Below, one piece after another: positions 1-7,478 of a stretch of 64,000 nucleotides of DNA. Both the position numbers and the translations under genes were made by a program. Numbering within the stretch: position 1 is the stretch's first letter; each line of letters opens with the position of its first letter. This DNA is from Catalimonadaceae bacterium JC749 (lineage in GTDB: Bacteria; Bacteroidota; Bacteroidia; Cytophagales; Cyclobacteriaceae): contig JAJNNC010000010.1 of NCBI GenBank assembly GCA_021730635.1, positions 62,001 through 126,000 of the forward strand, read 5' to 3'. Under the pieces are notes generated by a model, which saw only the letters and a program-made list of their open reading frames with translations, was not told the origin of the DNA and made no database searches.

Positions 1-136
1 CCGGCGTAGCGTATCCTTTGAGAGCCGGCCTGCTGACAAAAAGCGGATGTCTGTCTTTCCACCTGACAAAGCGTGCGTGGTATTCAGCCAAAGGGTGTCT
101 TTATAATTGCCTGATAATCAGATAGTGGCAATGAAT

Positions 137-186
137 GTATACTTTTTGTCTACCTGCTGGGGAAAGGCTGTAAACTTATTGTTCAC
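137..186. promoter_or_regulatory. Tandem operator pair upstream of the envelope operon
   Basis: Two 17-bp sites, GTATACTTTTTGTCTAC (137-153) and GTAAACTTATTGTTCAC (170-186), lie in the same orientation 33 bp apart, about three helical turns. Each is also an imperfect inverted repeat around a 5-bp centre. The same pair, with the same order, spacing and distance to an ACCTTTG element, lies upstream of the TonB receptor at 13692. The site ends 34 nt before ACCTTTG at 221, a position suited to an activator. The binding protein is unknown; a LytTR-type or LuxR-type regulator would fit tandem sites. Confidence 0.7.
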
Positions 187-194
187 CTGTTAAA

Positions 195-227
195 TTTTAT
201 GATACGGGAGCAGCCTCCTTACCTTTG
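195..227 (+). promoter_or_regulatory. Candidate Bacteroidota promoter for the 277 gene
   Basis: TACCTTTG at 220-227 matches the Bacteroidota -7 consensus TAnnTTTG. The -33 position (about 195-198) is only TTTT, so the promoter looks weak without an activator, which agrees with the operator pair just upstream. The leader to the ATG at 277 would be roughly 40 nt. Confidence 0.5.
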
Positions 228-276
228 CTCCTGTTCATTTCTTCAATAATTATGTTTCAACTTAACGATTAAAAAA

Positions 277-1065
277 ATGCAAAGTGTTAAAAATTACCTG
301 TTGTTTATCGTTGCCGTAGGGCACATGTTGTTCTTTGCCGCCTGTGATGATGAAGAAGGGCAGCCTGCTCCCTCTGACGACGCTTCAGTGGAAGTAAAAT
401 TATCCAGTAACACTACCCTGGACAACTTCCTGGTAGACGAAGCAGGCCGCACGCTCTACCTCTTTACCAAAGATGTGCAGGGCAGCAGTGTTTGTCTGGA
501 AGGCTGCCTTGCCTCCTGGCCTGTTTTCTTTGCCGAAGAGATTCAGGAAGGGGCAGGCTTAGCAGCCGCTGACTTTGGCACCATTACCCGTACCGACGGG
601 CAGCGGCAAACAACTTACAAAGGTTGGCCACTGTATTACTATGCGGGCGACAACCAGGCTGGCGATACCAATGGAGAAGGTATCGGAGAAGTATGGTTTG
701 TAGCCAAGCCCGATTATACCCTGATGTTGGCTGACCAAAAGGTAGAGCCTTTTGCCGACCCAACGACCAAATACATTGTGGACCCGCAGGGACGTACCTT
801 GTATTATTTTCTGAAGGATGAGGAAAATGTCAGTAACTGCAACGGAGGTTGTCTTTCAGCCTGGCCGGCCTTTGAAGATATAGAAGACCTGATCATTCCT
901 TCTACGTTGGACAAAGCCAAGTTCAGTGTGATTACTCGCACTGATGGAGCGAAGCAACTGGCCTATAAAGGAAGAGCGATGTATTTCTTTGCCCAGGATA
1001 ATGCACGGGGAGAAACCAAAGGACAAACTGTCAATGACTGGACTATTTCGCGCCTGGAATGGTGA
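277..1065 (+). CDS. Lipoprotein with two secreted repeats (COG4315 / Lipoprotein_15 type)
   Basis: This is a 262-residue exported lipoprotein. A hydrophobic signal ends in the lipobox FAAC with Cys23, followed by an acidic DDEE stretch. Two copies of the secreted repeat of unknown function follow, at about residues 44-135 and 166-255. Each has a GRTLYxF strand, a Cys-x3-Cys pair followed by SWP or AWP, an ITRTDG turn and an aromatic YKG...Y/FF block. Proteins of this family occur in bacterial envelopes, sometimes with redox or electron-transfer partners, but no reaction is established. It is the first gene of a plus-strand run and its stop overlaps the next start (ATGGTGA). Regulation probably runs through the operator pair at 137-186. 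Confidence 0.85.
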   Translation: MQSVKNYLLFIVAVGHMLFFAACDDEEGQPAPSDDASVEVKLSSNTTLDNFLVDEAGRTLYLFTKDVQGSSVCLEGCLASWPVFFAEEIQEGAGLAAADFGTITRTDGQRQTTYKGWPLYYYAGDNQAGDTNGEGIGEVWFVAKPDYTLMLADQKVEPFADPTTKYIVDPQGRTLYYFLKDEENVSNCNGGCLSAWPAFEDIEDLIIPSTLDKAKFSVITRTDGAKQLAYKGRAMYFFAQDNARGETKGQTVNDWTISRLEW

Positions 1066-1892
1066 TTACTGAAAAGTGTATGATGTGTTCTAAACAGTAT
1101 GTCAGTGTGACAATCCTCATCATGGCGATAGCCAGCTTGATGCAGGCTTGTACGTATGACGTGGTGCCAGCGCCCGAAGATTGCTCTGACCCCCCTGTCA
1201 TACAACTTATATCGGTAGAAGATGCCAGCTGTGGTGTAGCCAGTGGGGCTATCCAGGTACAGGCATCAGCCGGAGAAGCCCCCTATGTATTCCGAATCAA
1301 TGGAGAGGGAGCCAATGCCGAAGGTAAATTCAATAACCTAAAGGCGGGCAACTATTCGGTGACCGTAGCGGATAATAAGGGTTGTACTCATACTTTAGAG
1401 GTTCAGGTGAATAACCAGGATGGCCTCAACGTCACCGTAGAAACGACGGAGGCTGCCTGCGGTACAGCGGAGGGAAGTATCCGTATTCATGCGGAAGGAG
1501 GAGAAGAACCCTACCAGTTCAAGCTTGACCAGCAGGCATTTCAAAGCAGTAGCACCTTTGCTCAACTGCTCCCTGGCTCCTACGAGATCACCGCGCAGGA
1601 TGCCAATGGGTGTGAAGTAGTGCAATCGGTACAGCTCAGCAGTGGTGTGGCCTTCGAACAGGTTGAGGCTATCATTAAAACAAACTGTGCAGTGTCCAAC
1701 TGCCACGATGGCACCACATCCCCTGACTTTCGCCAGCAGGAGGTAATCCGGCAAAAAGCAGAAAGAATAGGAGACCGTACCGGTAACAAAACCATGCCGC
1801 CGTCTTCCAGTGGGAAAAAACTTTCCGATGAGGAAATAGCGCATATTGCCTGCTGGGTTGGTGATGGAGCCCCTGCGGAAAATTCACAATAA
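1059..1892 (+). CDS. SprB-repeat lipoprotein with a C-terminal c-type heme domain
   Basis: This is an exported lipoprotein of 277 residues from the overlapping ATG; an alternative ATG at 1080 removes seven residues. The lipobox is LMQAC with Cys31. Two SprB-like repeats of about 70 residues follow (CGVASGAIQV and CGTAEGSIRI starts, each ending near NGC). The C-terminus holds a heme-binding motif CAVSNCH, a CX4CH spacing instead of the usual CX2CH, then DG and a distal TMPPS methionine with a final helix (DEEIAHIACWV). I infer an outer-membrane or periplasmic electron-transfer protein. It is translationally coupled to the preceding lipoprotein and followed by YceI and DUF5777 genes, so the group probably acts together in the envelope. 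Confidence 0.8.
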   Translation: MVITEKCMMCSKQYVSVTILIMAIASLMQACTYDVVPAPEDCSDPPVIQLISVEDASCGVASGAIQVQASAGEAPYVFRINGEGANAEGKFNNLKAGNYSVTVADNKGCTHTLEVQVNNQDGLNVTVETTEAACGTAEGSIRIHAEGGEEPYQFKLDQQAFQSSSTFAQLLPGSYEITAQDANGCEVVQSVQLSSGVAFEQVEAIIKTNCAVSNCHDGTTSPDFRQQEVIRQKAERIGDRTGNKTMPPSSSGKKLSDEEIAHIACWVGDGAPAENSQ

Positions 1893-1924
1893 GTAAAAAC
1901 AGTCATTATTTATATTAATCGATC

Positions 1925-2485
1925 ATGAAAACTATCTGTATATTAGGAATATCAATGCTCACTTTAGGCATTGTTCCTTTAAAGGCCCAGGATAAATACA
2001 TTACCCGGGAAGGTTATACCAAATTCTTTTCTACAGCTCCTTTGGAAGATATTGAAGCCCATAACCACCAGGTGCAGAGCATTATTGATATCAGCAAACA
2101 GGAGGTCGTCGTGAGCATGCCCATGAAAGCATTCCAGTTTGAAAAGTCGTTGATGCAAGAACATTTCAACGAAAACTATGTGGAATCTGATAAATACCCT
2201 AAGGCTACTTTTCAAGGGGTATTCACCAGTGTGCAGCCTATCTCCCTGGACCAGGATGGAGAATATGAAGTGGAAGTAAAAGGAAACCTGACCATCCACG
2301 GTGTCACCAGGCCGCTCGTTACCAAAGGAATGATCAAAGTGCAGGATCAGCAGCTCAGTGTACAAACCATATTCAAGGTGCGGGTGGCTGACCACAAAAT
2401 AGATATTCCCAAAATCGTATTTAAGAACATTGCTGAGGTCATAGAGGTGACGGTAGACCTGAAGTATCAACCGCTAAACAGCTAA
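1925..2485 (+). CDS. YceI family periplasmic protein
   Basis: This 186-residue protein has an N-terminal signal peptide (cleavage probably after LKA near residue 21). The body is a YceI-type lipocalin-like barrel: a MxxxAFQFEKSLMQEHFNENYVES block, KYPKATFQG, and the conserved GNLTIHGVTRP segment near residues 120-130. The YceI family binds isoprenoid or amide lipids in the periplasm; the ligand here cannot be read from sequence. It starts 32 nt after the SprB/heme gene. In Bacteroidota such genes often accompany DUF5777 barrels and cytochrome-like proteins, as here. Confidence 0.88.
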   Translation: MKTICILGISMLTLGIVPLKAQDKYITREGYTKFFSTAPLEDIEAHNHQVQSIIDISKQEVVVSMPMKAFQFEKSLMQEHFNENYVESDKYPKATFQGVFTSVQPISLDQDGEYEVEVKGNLTIHGVTRPLVTKGMIKVQDQQLSVQTIFKVRVADHKIDIPKIVFKNIAEVIEVTVDLKYQPLNS

Positions 2486-2582
2486 ACGATGCATCAAGAA
2501 ACGCATTACCTGAATATATACCTGCAAGCCGTCTTATTGAAGGTAATCTCCGAGAGTAACTTTTGGAGGTTGTAGTTGAAGC

Positions 2583-2614
2583 ATACAGGGCCAGTCTGTG
2601 GCTGGTCCCTGTAT
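2583..2614 (+). other. Strong stem-loop between the yceI and DUF5777 genes
   Basis: ATACAGGGCCAG (2583-2594) pairs with CTGG-T-CCCTGTAT (2602-2614), giving 12 base pairs with one bulged T and a 7-nt loop. No U-tract follows, so it is not a standard terminator. It could be an mRNA processing or stability element that sets different levels of the upstream and downstream genes. Confidence 0.45.
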
Positions 2615-2644
2615 TAACCCTTTAAAAAAACAGAACACACAATC

Positions 2645-3514
2645 ATGAAAAAAATCACATATATACTCTTTATTGGCTGCCTCTTGATGGGGCTTCCCGG
2701 TCAGGCGCAGGAAGACCTGATGAACCTGCTGGATCAGCAGGCTGAAGATACCGTTCACTATACAGAAGCCACTTTCAAAGGAAGCCGGCTGGTCAATGGC
2801 CATACCGTACAAACCCGTAAGCAAGGAGAACTCGAATTTCTGATTTCTCACCGCTTTGGCCGGCTCAATTCGGGCGCTTATGAGTTTTTTGGGCTGGATG
2901 CCGCCAACATTCGCCTGGGCCTGGAATATGGTATCAACGAATGTATGACCCTAGGCGTAGGTCGCAATTCCTTTGAAAAGACTTACGACGGATTCATGAA
3001 GCTGAAACTGCTGCGTCAAAGTAGTGGACACTGTGTGATTCCTGTTTCCGTTGTTTCTTTATCCAGCGCTGCTATCAAGACTTTGAAAGGAGATGAAACG
3101 GATCAATATCCTGATCTGGCTTCCCGCATGTATTACACGCAGCAACTGCTCATTGCCCGGAAGTGGGGGCCGAATCTTTCTTTACAACTCATGCCTACTT
3201 TCGTTCATCGCAACCGCATTCGGGAGCAGGAAGGGGAAAACGATATCTATGCCCTGGGCGTAGGAGGGCGGATGAAAATCACCCAACGGATTTCACTCAA
3301 TGCTGAATACTATTATCGCTACGATGTGCCGGAAGATGACGAATACTTCAATGCGCTGGCGATAGGCTTTGACCTGGAAACCGGAGGGCATGTCTTTCAG
3401 CTGCATCTTACCAATAGCCGGGCTATGATTGAGAAGGGTTTTATTGCCGAAACAACGGGCAACTTTTTCGCCGGCGATATCCATTTCGGATTTAATGTTT
3501 CAAGAGTATTTTAA
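2645..3514 (+). CDS. DUF5777 family beta-barrel protein
   Basis: This 289-residue exported protein has a signal peptide ending near GQA/QED (about residue 22). The conserved opening FKGSRLVNGHTVQT and the FLISHRFGRLN motif near residue 65 are typical of DUF5777, predicted outer-membrane beta-barrels of Bacteroidota. Alternating aromatic/hydrophobic strands continue to the terminal FGFNVSRVF, with a C-terminal Phe as in many barrels. It probably sits in the outer membrane and serves the YceI and heme proteins encoded just upstream. Its own function is unknown. Confidence 0.82.
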   Translation: MKKITYILFIGCLLMGLPGQAQEDLMNLLDQQAEDTVHYTEATFKGSRLVNGHTVQTRKQGELEFLISHRFGRLNSGAYEFFGLDAANIRLGLEYGINECMTLGVGRNSFEKTYDGFMKLKLLRQSSGHCVIPVSVVSLSSAAIKTLKGDETDQYPDLASRMYYTQQLLIARKWGPNLSLQLMPTFVHRNRIREQEGENDIYALGVGGRMKITQRISLNAEYYYRYDVPEDDEYFNALAIGFDLETGGHVFQLHLTNSRAMIEKGFIAETTGNFFAGDIHFGFNVSRVF

Positions 3515-3517
3515 CAG

Positions 3518-3850
3518 ATGATCCTGATGATAAAGCACCTTGGTCAGTGGTTAGAAAAGCTCAGGCAAAAGTGGCAACTGCAAAGCGGTTGGCAGGTAAT
3601 CGCCATCTTGTGTGTTTTCAGTTTTGCCGGCTCCAGTGTCGTGCTATTGCGCCCTTTACTCTTTCAATGGTTGGGCTTCCAGGCTGATACACCCTGGCTG
3701 CTGAAAGCTTGCGCTTATTTGCTATTTTTGTTTCCTGCTTATCAACTGTTATTGCTGGGCTTTGGTTGGTTGCTAGGGCAGCATACCTTTTTTATTCAAA
3801 AAGTAAAAAAGTTGTCGGCTGCTGTAAAAAGTAAGCGCAAACAAGAATAA
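3518..3850 (+). CDS. DUF6787 family small membrane protein
   Basis: This is a 110-residue protein with two hydrophobic segments (about residues 25-46 and 62-90) and a basic C-terminus ending KSKRKQE. The opening WLEKLRQKWQL and the FLFPAYQLLLLGFGWLLGQ stretch resemble DUF6787. It begins 3 nt after the DUF5777 stop, so the two are almost certainly cotranslated. A second Met nine bases on is an alternative start. Function unknown; an inner-membrane accessory of the preceding envelope genes is plausible. Confidence 0.75.
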   Translation: MILMIKHLGQWLEKLRQKWQLQSGWQVIAILCVFSFAGSSVVLLRPLLFQWLGFQADTPWLLKACAYLLFLFPAYQLLLLGFGWLLGQHTFFIQKVKKLSAAVKSKRKQE

Positions 3851-3881
3851 ACAGACATTAATCCACTTAAACTATACACTT

Positions 3882-5648
3882 ATGAAAATCAAGCCCACAT
3901 CACTTTTACAACTGACAGCCACCGTTGTGTGTGTGGCTGCCATTGTCTGGGTGTTTTCCTGTCAGTCTCCCCAAGGGTCCACACCTTTGCAGGCACCCCT
4001 TTTTGATAATTTAGGGAAGCATGAGCTTACCATTACTACGGATGTAAAAATGGCTCAGCGCTTCTTCAACCAGGGCCTTAACCTGACCTATGGCTTTAAC
4101 CATGCCGAGGCAGAACGTTCTTACCAGGAAGCTGTTCGCCAAGACAGCACCTGTGCTATGTGTTACTGGGGCATCGCCTATGTGTTGGGAACGAACTACA
4201 ACGCTGCCATGGATGATGCCTTCAGGCAGAAAGCCCAGCAAATGACTCAAAAAGCCCTTGCCAATCTGGAAGATGTATCCGATTGGGAAAAAGCATTGAT
4301 CGAAGCTTCGGCCACCCGGTACAACTATGACAAAACAGAAGATCAGTCGGTACTGGATCAGGATTATGCGGAGGCGATGCGCAAAGTGCACCAGCAGTTT
4401 CCCACCCACGACGACATTGCAACGTTCTATGCGGAAGCGCTGATGAACCTGCATCCCTGGGACCTGTATACCAAGCAGGGAGAACCTAAACCCTGGACGA
4501 TGGAGATCACCAGCAACATTGAAGCCATTCTGGAGCGAAGTCCACAACATCCGGGAGCTAACCATCTGTATATTCATGCTGTGGAAGCTTCGGCTACTCC
4601 CGAACGTGGGTTACCTCATGCCGATCGTCTGGGGGCGCTTATCCCCGGTTCCGGCCACCTGGTACATATGCCTTCGCACATTTATATCCGTACAGGTCAT
4701 TACCATGAAGGGTCCGTCGCCAATGAGAAAGCCATTGTGGTAGATAGTCTCTACATTGCCAATTGCAATGCGCAGGGTCTGTATCCTTTGGCTTATTTTC
4801 CTCATAATATTCACTTTCTGGCGGCTACGGCTGCTTTTGAAGGAAGAGGAGAAACTTCAGTGAATGCGGCCTTCCGGGTTGCCGCCCACACTGACACTGC
4901 CATGATGCGTGAAGAAGGTCTGCAAACGTTGCAGCATTACCTGATGATACCTCACTATGTGTTGGTAAAATTCGGACAGTGGGATCATATCCTCACCCTG
5001 AAGCAACCTGACGAAGATTTGGTGTATCCGCTGGCTGTATGGCACTATGCCCGGGGGATGGCCTTTGCCGGTAAGAACCAATGGGAAAAAGCACAAGAGG
5101 CCTTGGCCGCCGTAAAAACATTGGTGCAGCAACCGGCTTTGAAAGAAGTGACTATCTGGGAGTTAAATGCGGCCGATGATCTTATCCAGATTGCTGGCCG
5201 TGTATTGGAAGCCGAAATACTCCGGAAGCAGGGCAACAATTCCAAGGCGATTGTGCTGCTGAAAGAAGCGATTGCCATAGAAGATCAGCTCAACTATAAT
5301 GAGCCACCCGATTGGTTCTTTTCCGTTCGTCATACGTTGGGGGCGGTCTTGTTAGAAAGCAAACAATATACTGCCGCTGAAAAGATTTATACGCAGGACC
5401 TTGCCTTTCTTCCTGAAAATGGCTGGGCCTTGAATGGGCTCTATCTCAGCCTGGTAGGCCAAAACCGGCTGCAGGAAGCCTTGGAGGTGAAAGAGCGGTT
5501 TGAGAAAGCATGGCAGTATGCCGACATTCAATTAGCAACCTCTGAAGTAAAGCCTATTGCGTATCAGCATATTAATAGTACTTCCGCCTTTGGTTCTTAC
5601 CTGGCCGGTGTGCCTAAGATAACCTGGTGCGGTGTGAAAAAAAATTAA
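3882..5648 (+). CDS. TPR-repeat lipoprotein
   Basis: The 588-residue protein has a signal segment ending in VFSC with Cys27, so it is probably lipid-anchored. Tetratricopeptide-like helical repeats run through the whole chain: an early one around residues 55-100 (FFNQGLNLTYGFNHAEAERSY), a conserved HMPSHIYIRTG block in the middle, and further repeats near the C-terminus (LPENGWALNGLYLSL). The family is widespread in Bacteroidota and carries no assigned reaction. It closes the plus-strand envelope run; a good terminator follows at 5676. Confidence 0.8.
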   Translation: MKIKPTSLLQLTATVVCVAAIVWVFSCQSPQGSTPLQAPLFDNLGKHELTITTDVKMAQRFFNQGLNLTYGFNHAEAERSYQEAVRQDSTCAMCYWGIAYVLGTNYNAAMDDAFRQKAQQMTQKALANLEDVSDWEKALIEASATRYNYDKTEDQSVLDQDYAEAMRKVHQQFPTHDDIATFYAEALMNLHPWDLYTKQGEPKPWTMEITSNIEAILERSPQHPGANHLYIHAVEASATPERGLPHADRLGALIPGSGHLVHMPSHIYIRTGHYHEGSVANEKAIVVDSLYIANCNAQGLYPLAYFPHNIHFLAATAAFEGRGETSVNAAFRVAAHTDTAMMREEGLQTLQHYLMIPHYVLVKFGQWDHILTLKQPDEDLVYPLAVWHYARGMAFAGKNQWEKAQEALAAVKTLVQQPALKEVTIWELNAADDLIQIAGRVLEAEILRKQGNNSKAIVLLKEAIAIEDQLNYNEPPDWFFSVRHTLGAVLLESKQYTAAEKIYTQDLAFLPENGWALNGLYLSLVGQNRLQEALEVKERFEKAWQYADIQLATSEVKPIAYQHINSTSAFGSYLAGVPKITWCGVKKN

Positions 5649-5675
5649 GGGTAGATTTCTCATAGTTTAGGAGTG

Positions 5676-5707
5676 AAAAGAAAGCGTTAGCGTTAATGCT
5701 TTCTTTT
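5676..5707 (+). terminator. Intrinsic terminator after the TPR lipoprotein gene
   Basis: AAAAGAAAGCGTTA pairs with TAATGCTTTCTTTT across a GCGT loop, a 14-bp stem with one G-T pair. The descending arm runs into a T-rich stretch ending at 5708. It separates the envelope operon from the first regulator gene at 5748. Confidence 0.65.
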
Positions 5708-5747
5708 TGAATTTGTAACTTGTATATCTTCCACCTTTTGGTTCGTA

Positions 5748-7478
5748 ATGAAAAGATTGGTCATCAGCTTAAGTTGCTTGTTATTGCTCTTTCTTACCAC
5801 CTTTGCTAACGATAAAATTGATAGTTTGCAGCGGCTCCTGGAACGCTACCCGTCCCTGGATTCTGTGCGGGTAGACATGCTGAACGAACTGGGATATCAG
5901 TATTGGATTACCGATCCGCTCCAGTCGGAGATATATGGCACAAAAGCCCTGCAATTAGCCGACACTTTGAAATATCTTAAAGGAGAAGCTTTTGCCAACA
6001 GAGTGGTAGGCGTGTCCCACTGGGCTCGCGCCAATTATCCTGCTGCCTTACAATTTCTTTTTGATGGACTAAAAATATACCAAAAAATAGAGGATTCCCT
6101 CGGGGTTGCCACCATCTTCAACAACATCGGTTTGGTGTATGCCGATCAGCGCAGCTATGATTTAGCGGTGGAGTATTATGAGCAATCGTTGAAGATGTAT
6201 CAGATGCTGAAGAAGGAGGGTAATGAAACGCCGGTGCTAAATAATCTGGGTAATGCCTATGTGCAACTGGGAAATTATGCCAAAGCAGAGGTGCTGTTTC
6301 ATGAAACCTTGGCGCGAAACCAGACCTTAGGCCGTACCTATGGAGTGGCTTCCTCGTACAGTAACCTGGGCGAATTGAACCTGGCTCGTAAACGCTATAC
6401 CGAAGCGCTGGATTTTTTCCAACGTTCTATCGCTATCAGGGAGACTATTCCTGACTTTGAAGGAACAGCCATGTGTCTGTATCTGATGGGCAAGACTTAC
6501 CTGGCCAGAGCAGAGTATGGGCTGGCAGAACAACACCTGCTGCAAGGGGTGGAAGTGGCCCTGAAGGTGAGTACCAGAAAATGGCTGACGGATATCTACG
6601 AAGCGTTGAAGGATCTGGAAGAGGCCAAGGGGAACTATCAGCAGGCCCTGGTCTACTTTGAACAGTTCTCTGCCCGCAAAGACAGCCTCTTTGATGAGGA
6701 AAAGTCCCGGCAGATCGCTGAGATGGAAACCCGCTTCCAGACCCTGCAGAAAGAACAGACCCTGCAGATGCAGGAAAAACAACTGCAAATCTATCAGCAA
6801 CAAGCCCGGCTGCAAGCCCTGATCCGCAATGGACTGCTGCTGGGTCTGCTCGTGCTGCTGGTGATGGGCTATCTGGTGGTGAGTCGTCAGCGGCTGAAGA
6901 TCAGAAAGAACAAGGAGCTGCTGGAAAAGAGTCGTCAGATCCATGCCTCGGAACAGGCCCTGGCAGTCGCTGCGCTGGAGAATGTGCGATTGAAGGAAAA
7001 AGAGCTGCGCCAGGAGCTGGACTACAAGAACAAGGAGCTGACCAGCTATACGATCAACTTCATCCAGAAGAATGAGCTGATGGAGGAGCTGAAAGCAGGC
7101 ATAGAGCAGCTGAAGAAGTCCCAGGACAGAGAAGTAGCCCACAAGCTCAATGGCTTGAACCGCTTGGTGGAAAACAGTCTGCACATAGACAGAGACTGGG
7201 AAGACTTCAAGCGTCATTTTGAGGAGGTGCACAAGGATTTCTTCAAGACCTTGAAAGAGCAGTGTGCTGAGCTGACCAACAATGAGTTGAAGCTGTGTGC
7301 CTTGTTGAAGCTGAACATGAATTTGAAGGAAGCTGCCAGCATGTTGGGCATCTCTCCGGAGAGTGTCAAGACAGCCCGCTATCGGTTGAGAAAGAAGCTC
7401 AACTTGTCCAGGGATGAAAACCTGGTAGATCATATCATCCACCTGGAAAGTGGTTTGGCGAAATCAAATAATGAATAG
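5748..7478 (+). CDS. Membrane-bound TPR regulator with C-terminal LuxR-like HTH, copy 1
   Basis: This 576-residue protein has a signal or anchor segment (residues 1-20), tetratricopeptide repeats to about residue 310 (NNIGLVYADQ, NNLGNAYVQL, SNLGELNLAR), a coiled coil, one membrane helix near residues 359-379, a second long coiled coil and a C-terminal helix-turn-helix (about 508-560: NNELKLCALLKLNMNLKEAA, then GISPESVKTARYRLRKKL). Predicted topology is periplasmic TPR sensor and cytoplasmic DNA-binding output. The TPR half differs from copies 2 and 3, but from 6711 onward its DNA is identical to copy 2 by eye. Upstream it shares a TTTGTAACTTG element (5712-5722) with the other copies. Ligand unknown; it may act on the operator pairs flanking the cluster. 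Confidence 0.88.
   Translation: MKRLVISLSCLLLLFLTTFANDKIDSLQRLLERYPSLDSVRVDMLNELGYQYWITDPLQSEIYGTKALQLADTLKYLKGEAFANRVVGVSHWARANYPAALQFLFDGLKIYQKIEDSLGVATIFNNIGLVYADQRSYDLAVEYYEQSLKMYQMLKKEGNETPVLNNLGNAYVQLGNYAKAEVLFHETLARNQTLGRTYGVASSYSNLGELNLARKRYTEALDFFQRSIAIRETIPDFEGTAMCLYLMGKTYLARAEYGLAEQHLLQGVEVALKVSTRKWLTDIYEALKDLEEAKGNYQQALVYFEQFSARKDSLFDEEKSRQIAEMETRFQTLQKEQTLQMQEKQLQIYQQQARLQALIRNGLLLGLLVLLVMGYLVVSRQRLKIRKNKELLEKSRQIHASEQALAVAALENVRLKEKELRQELDYKNKELTSYTINFIQKNELMEELKAGIEQLKKSQDREVAHKLNGLNRLVENSLHIDRDWEDFKRHFEEVHKDFFKTLKEQCAELTNNELKLCALLKLNMNLKEAASMLGISPESVKTARYRLRKKLNLSRDENLVDHIIHLESGLAKSNNE

Noticed and set aside
6327-7442. Long antisense frame of about 370 codons opposite the first regulator (and similar ones at 8209-9276 and 10043-11137)
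   Set aside because: It mirrors the Leu/Gln/Glu-rich coiled coil on the other strand, has a low-complexity Leu/Gln/His composition, and lies wholly inside well-supported genes.
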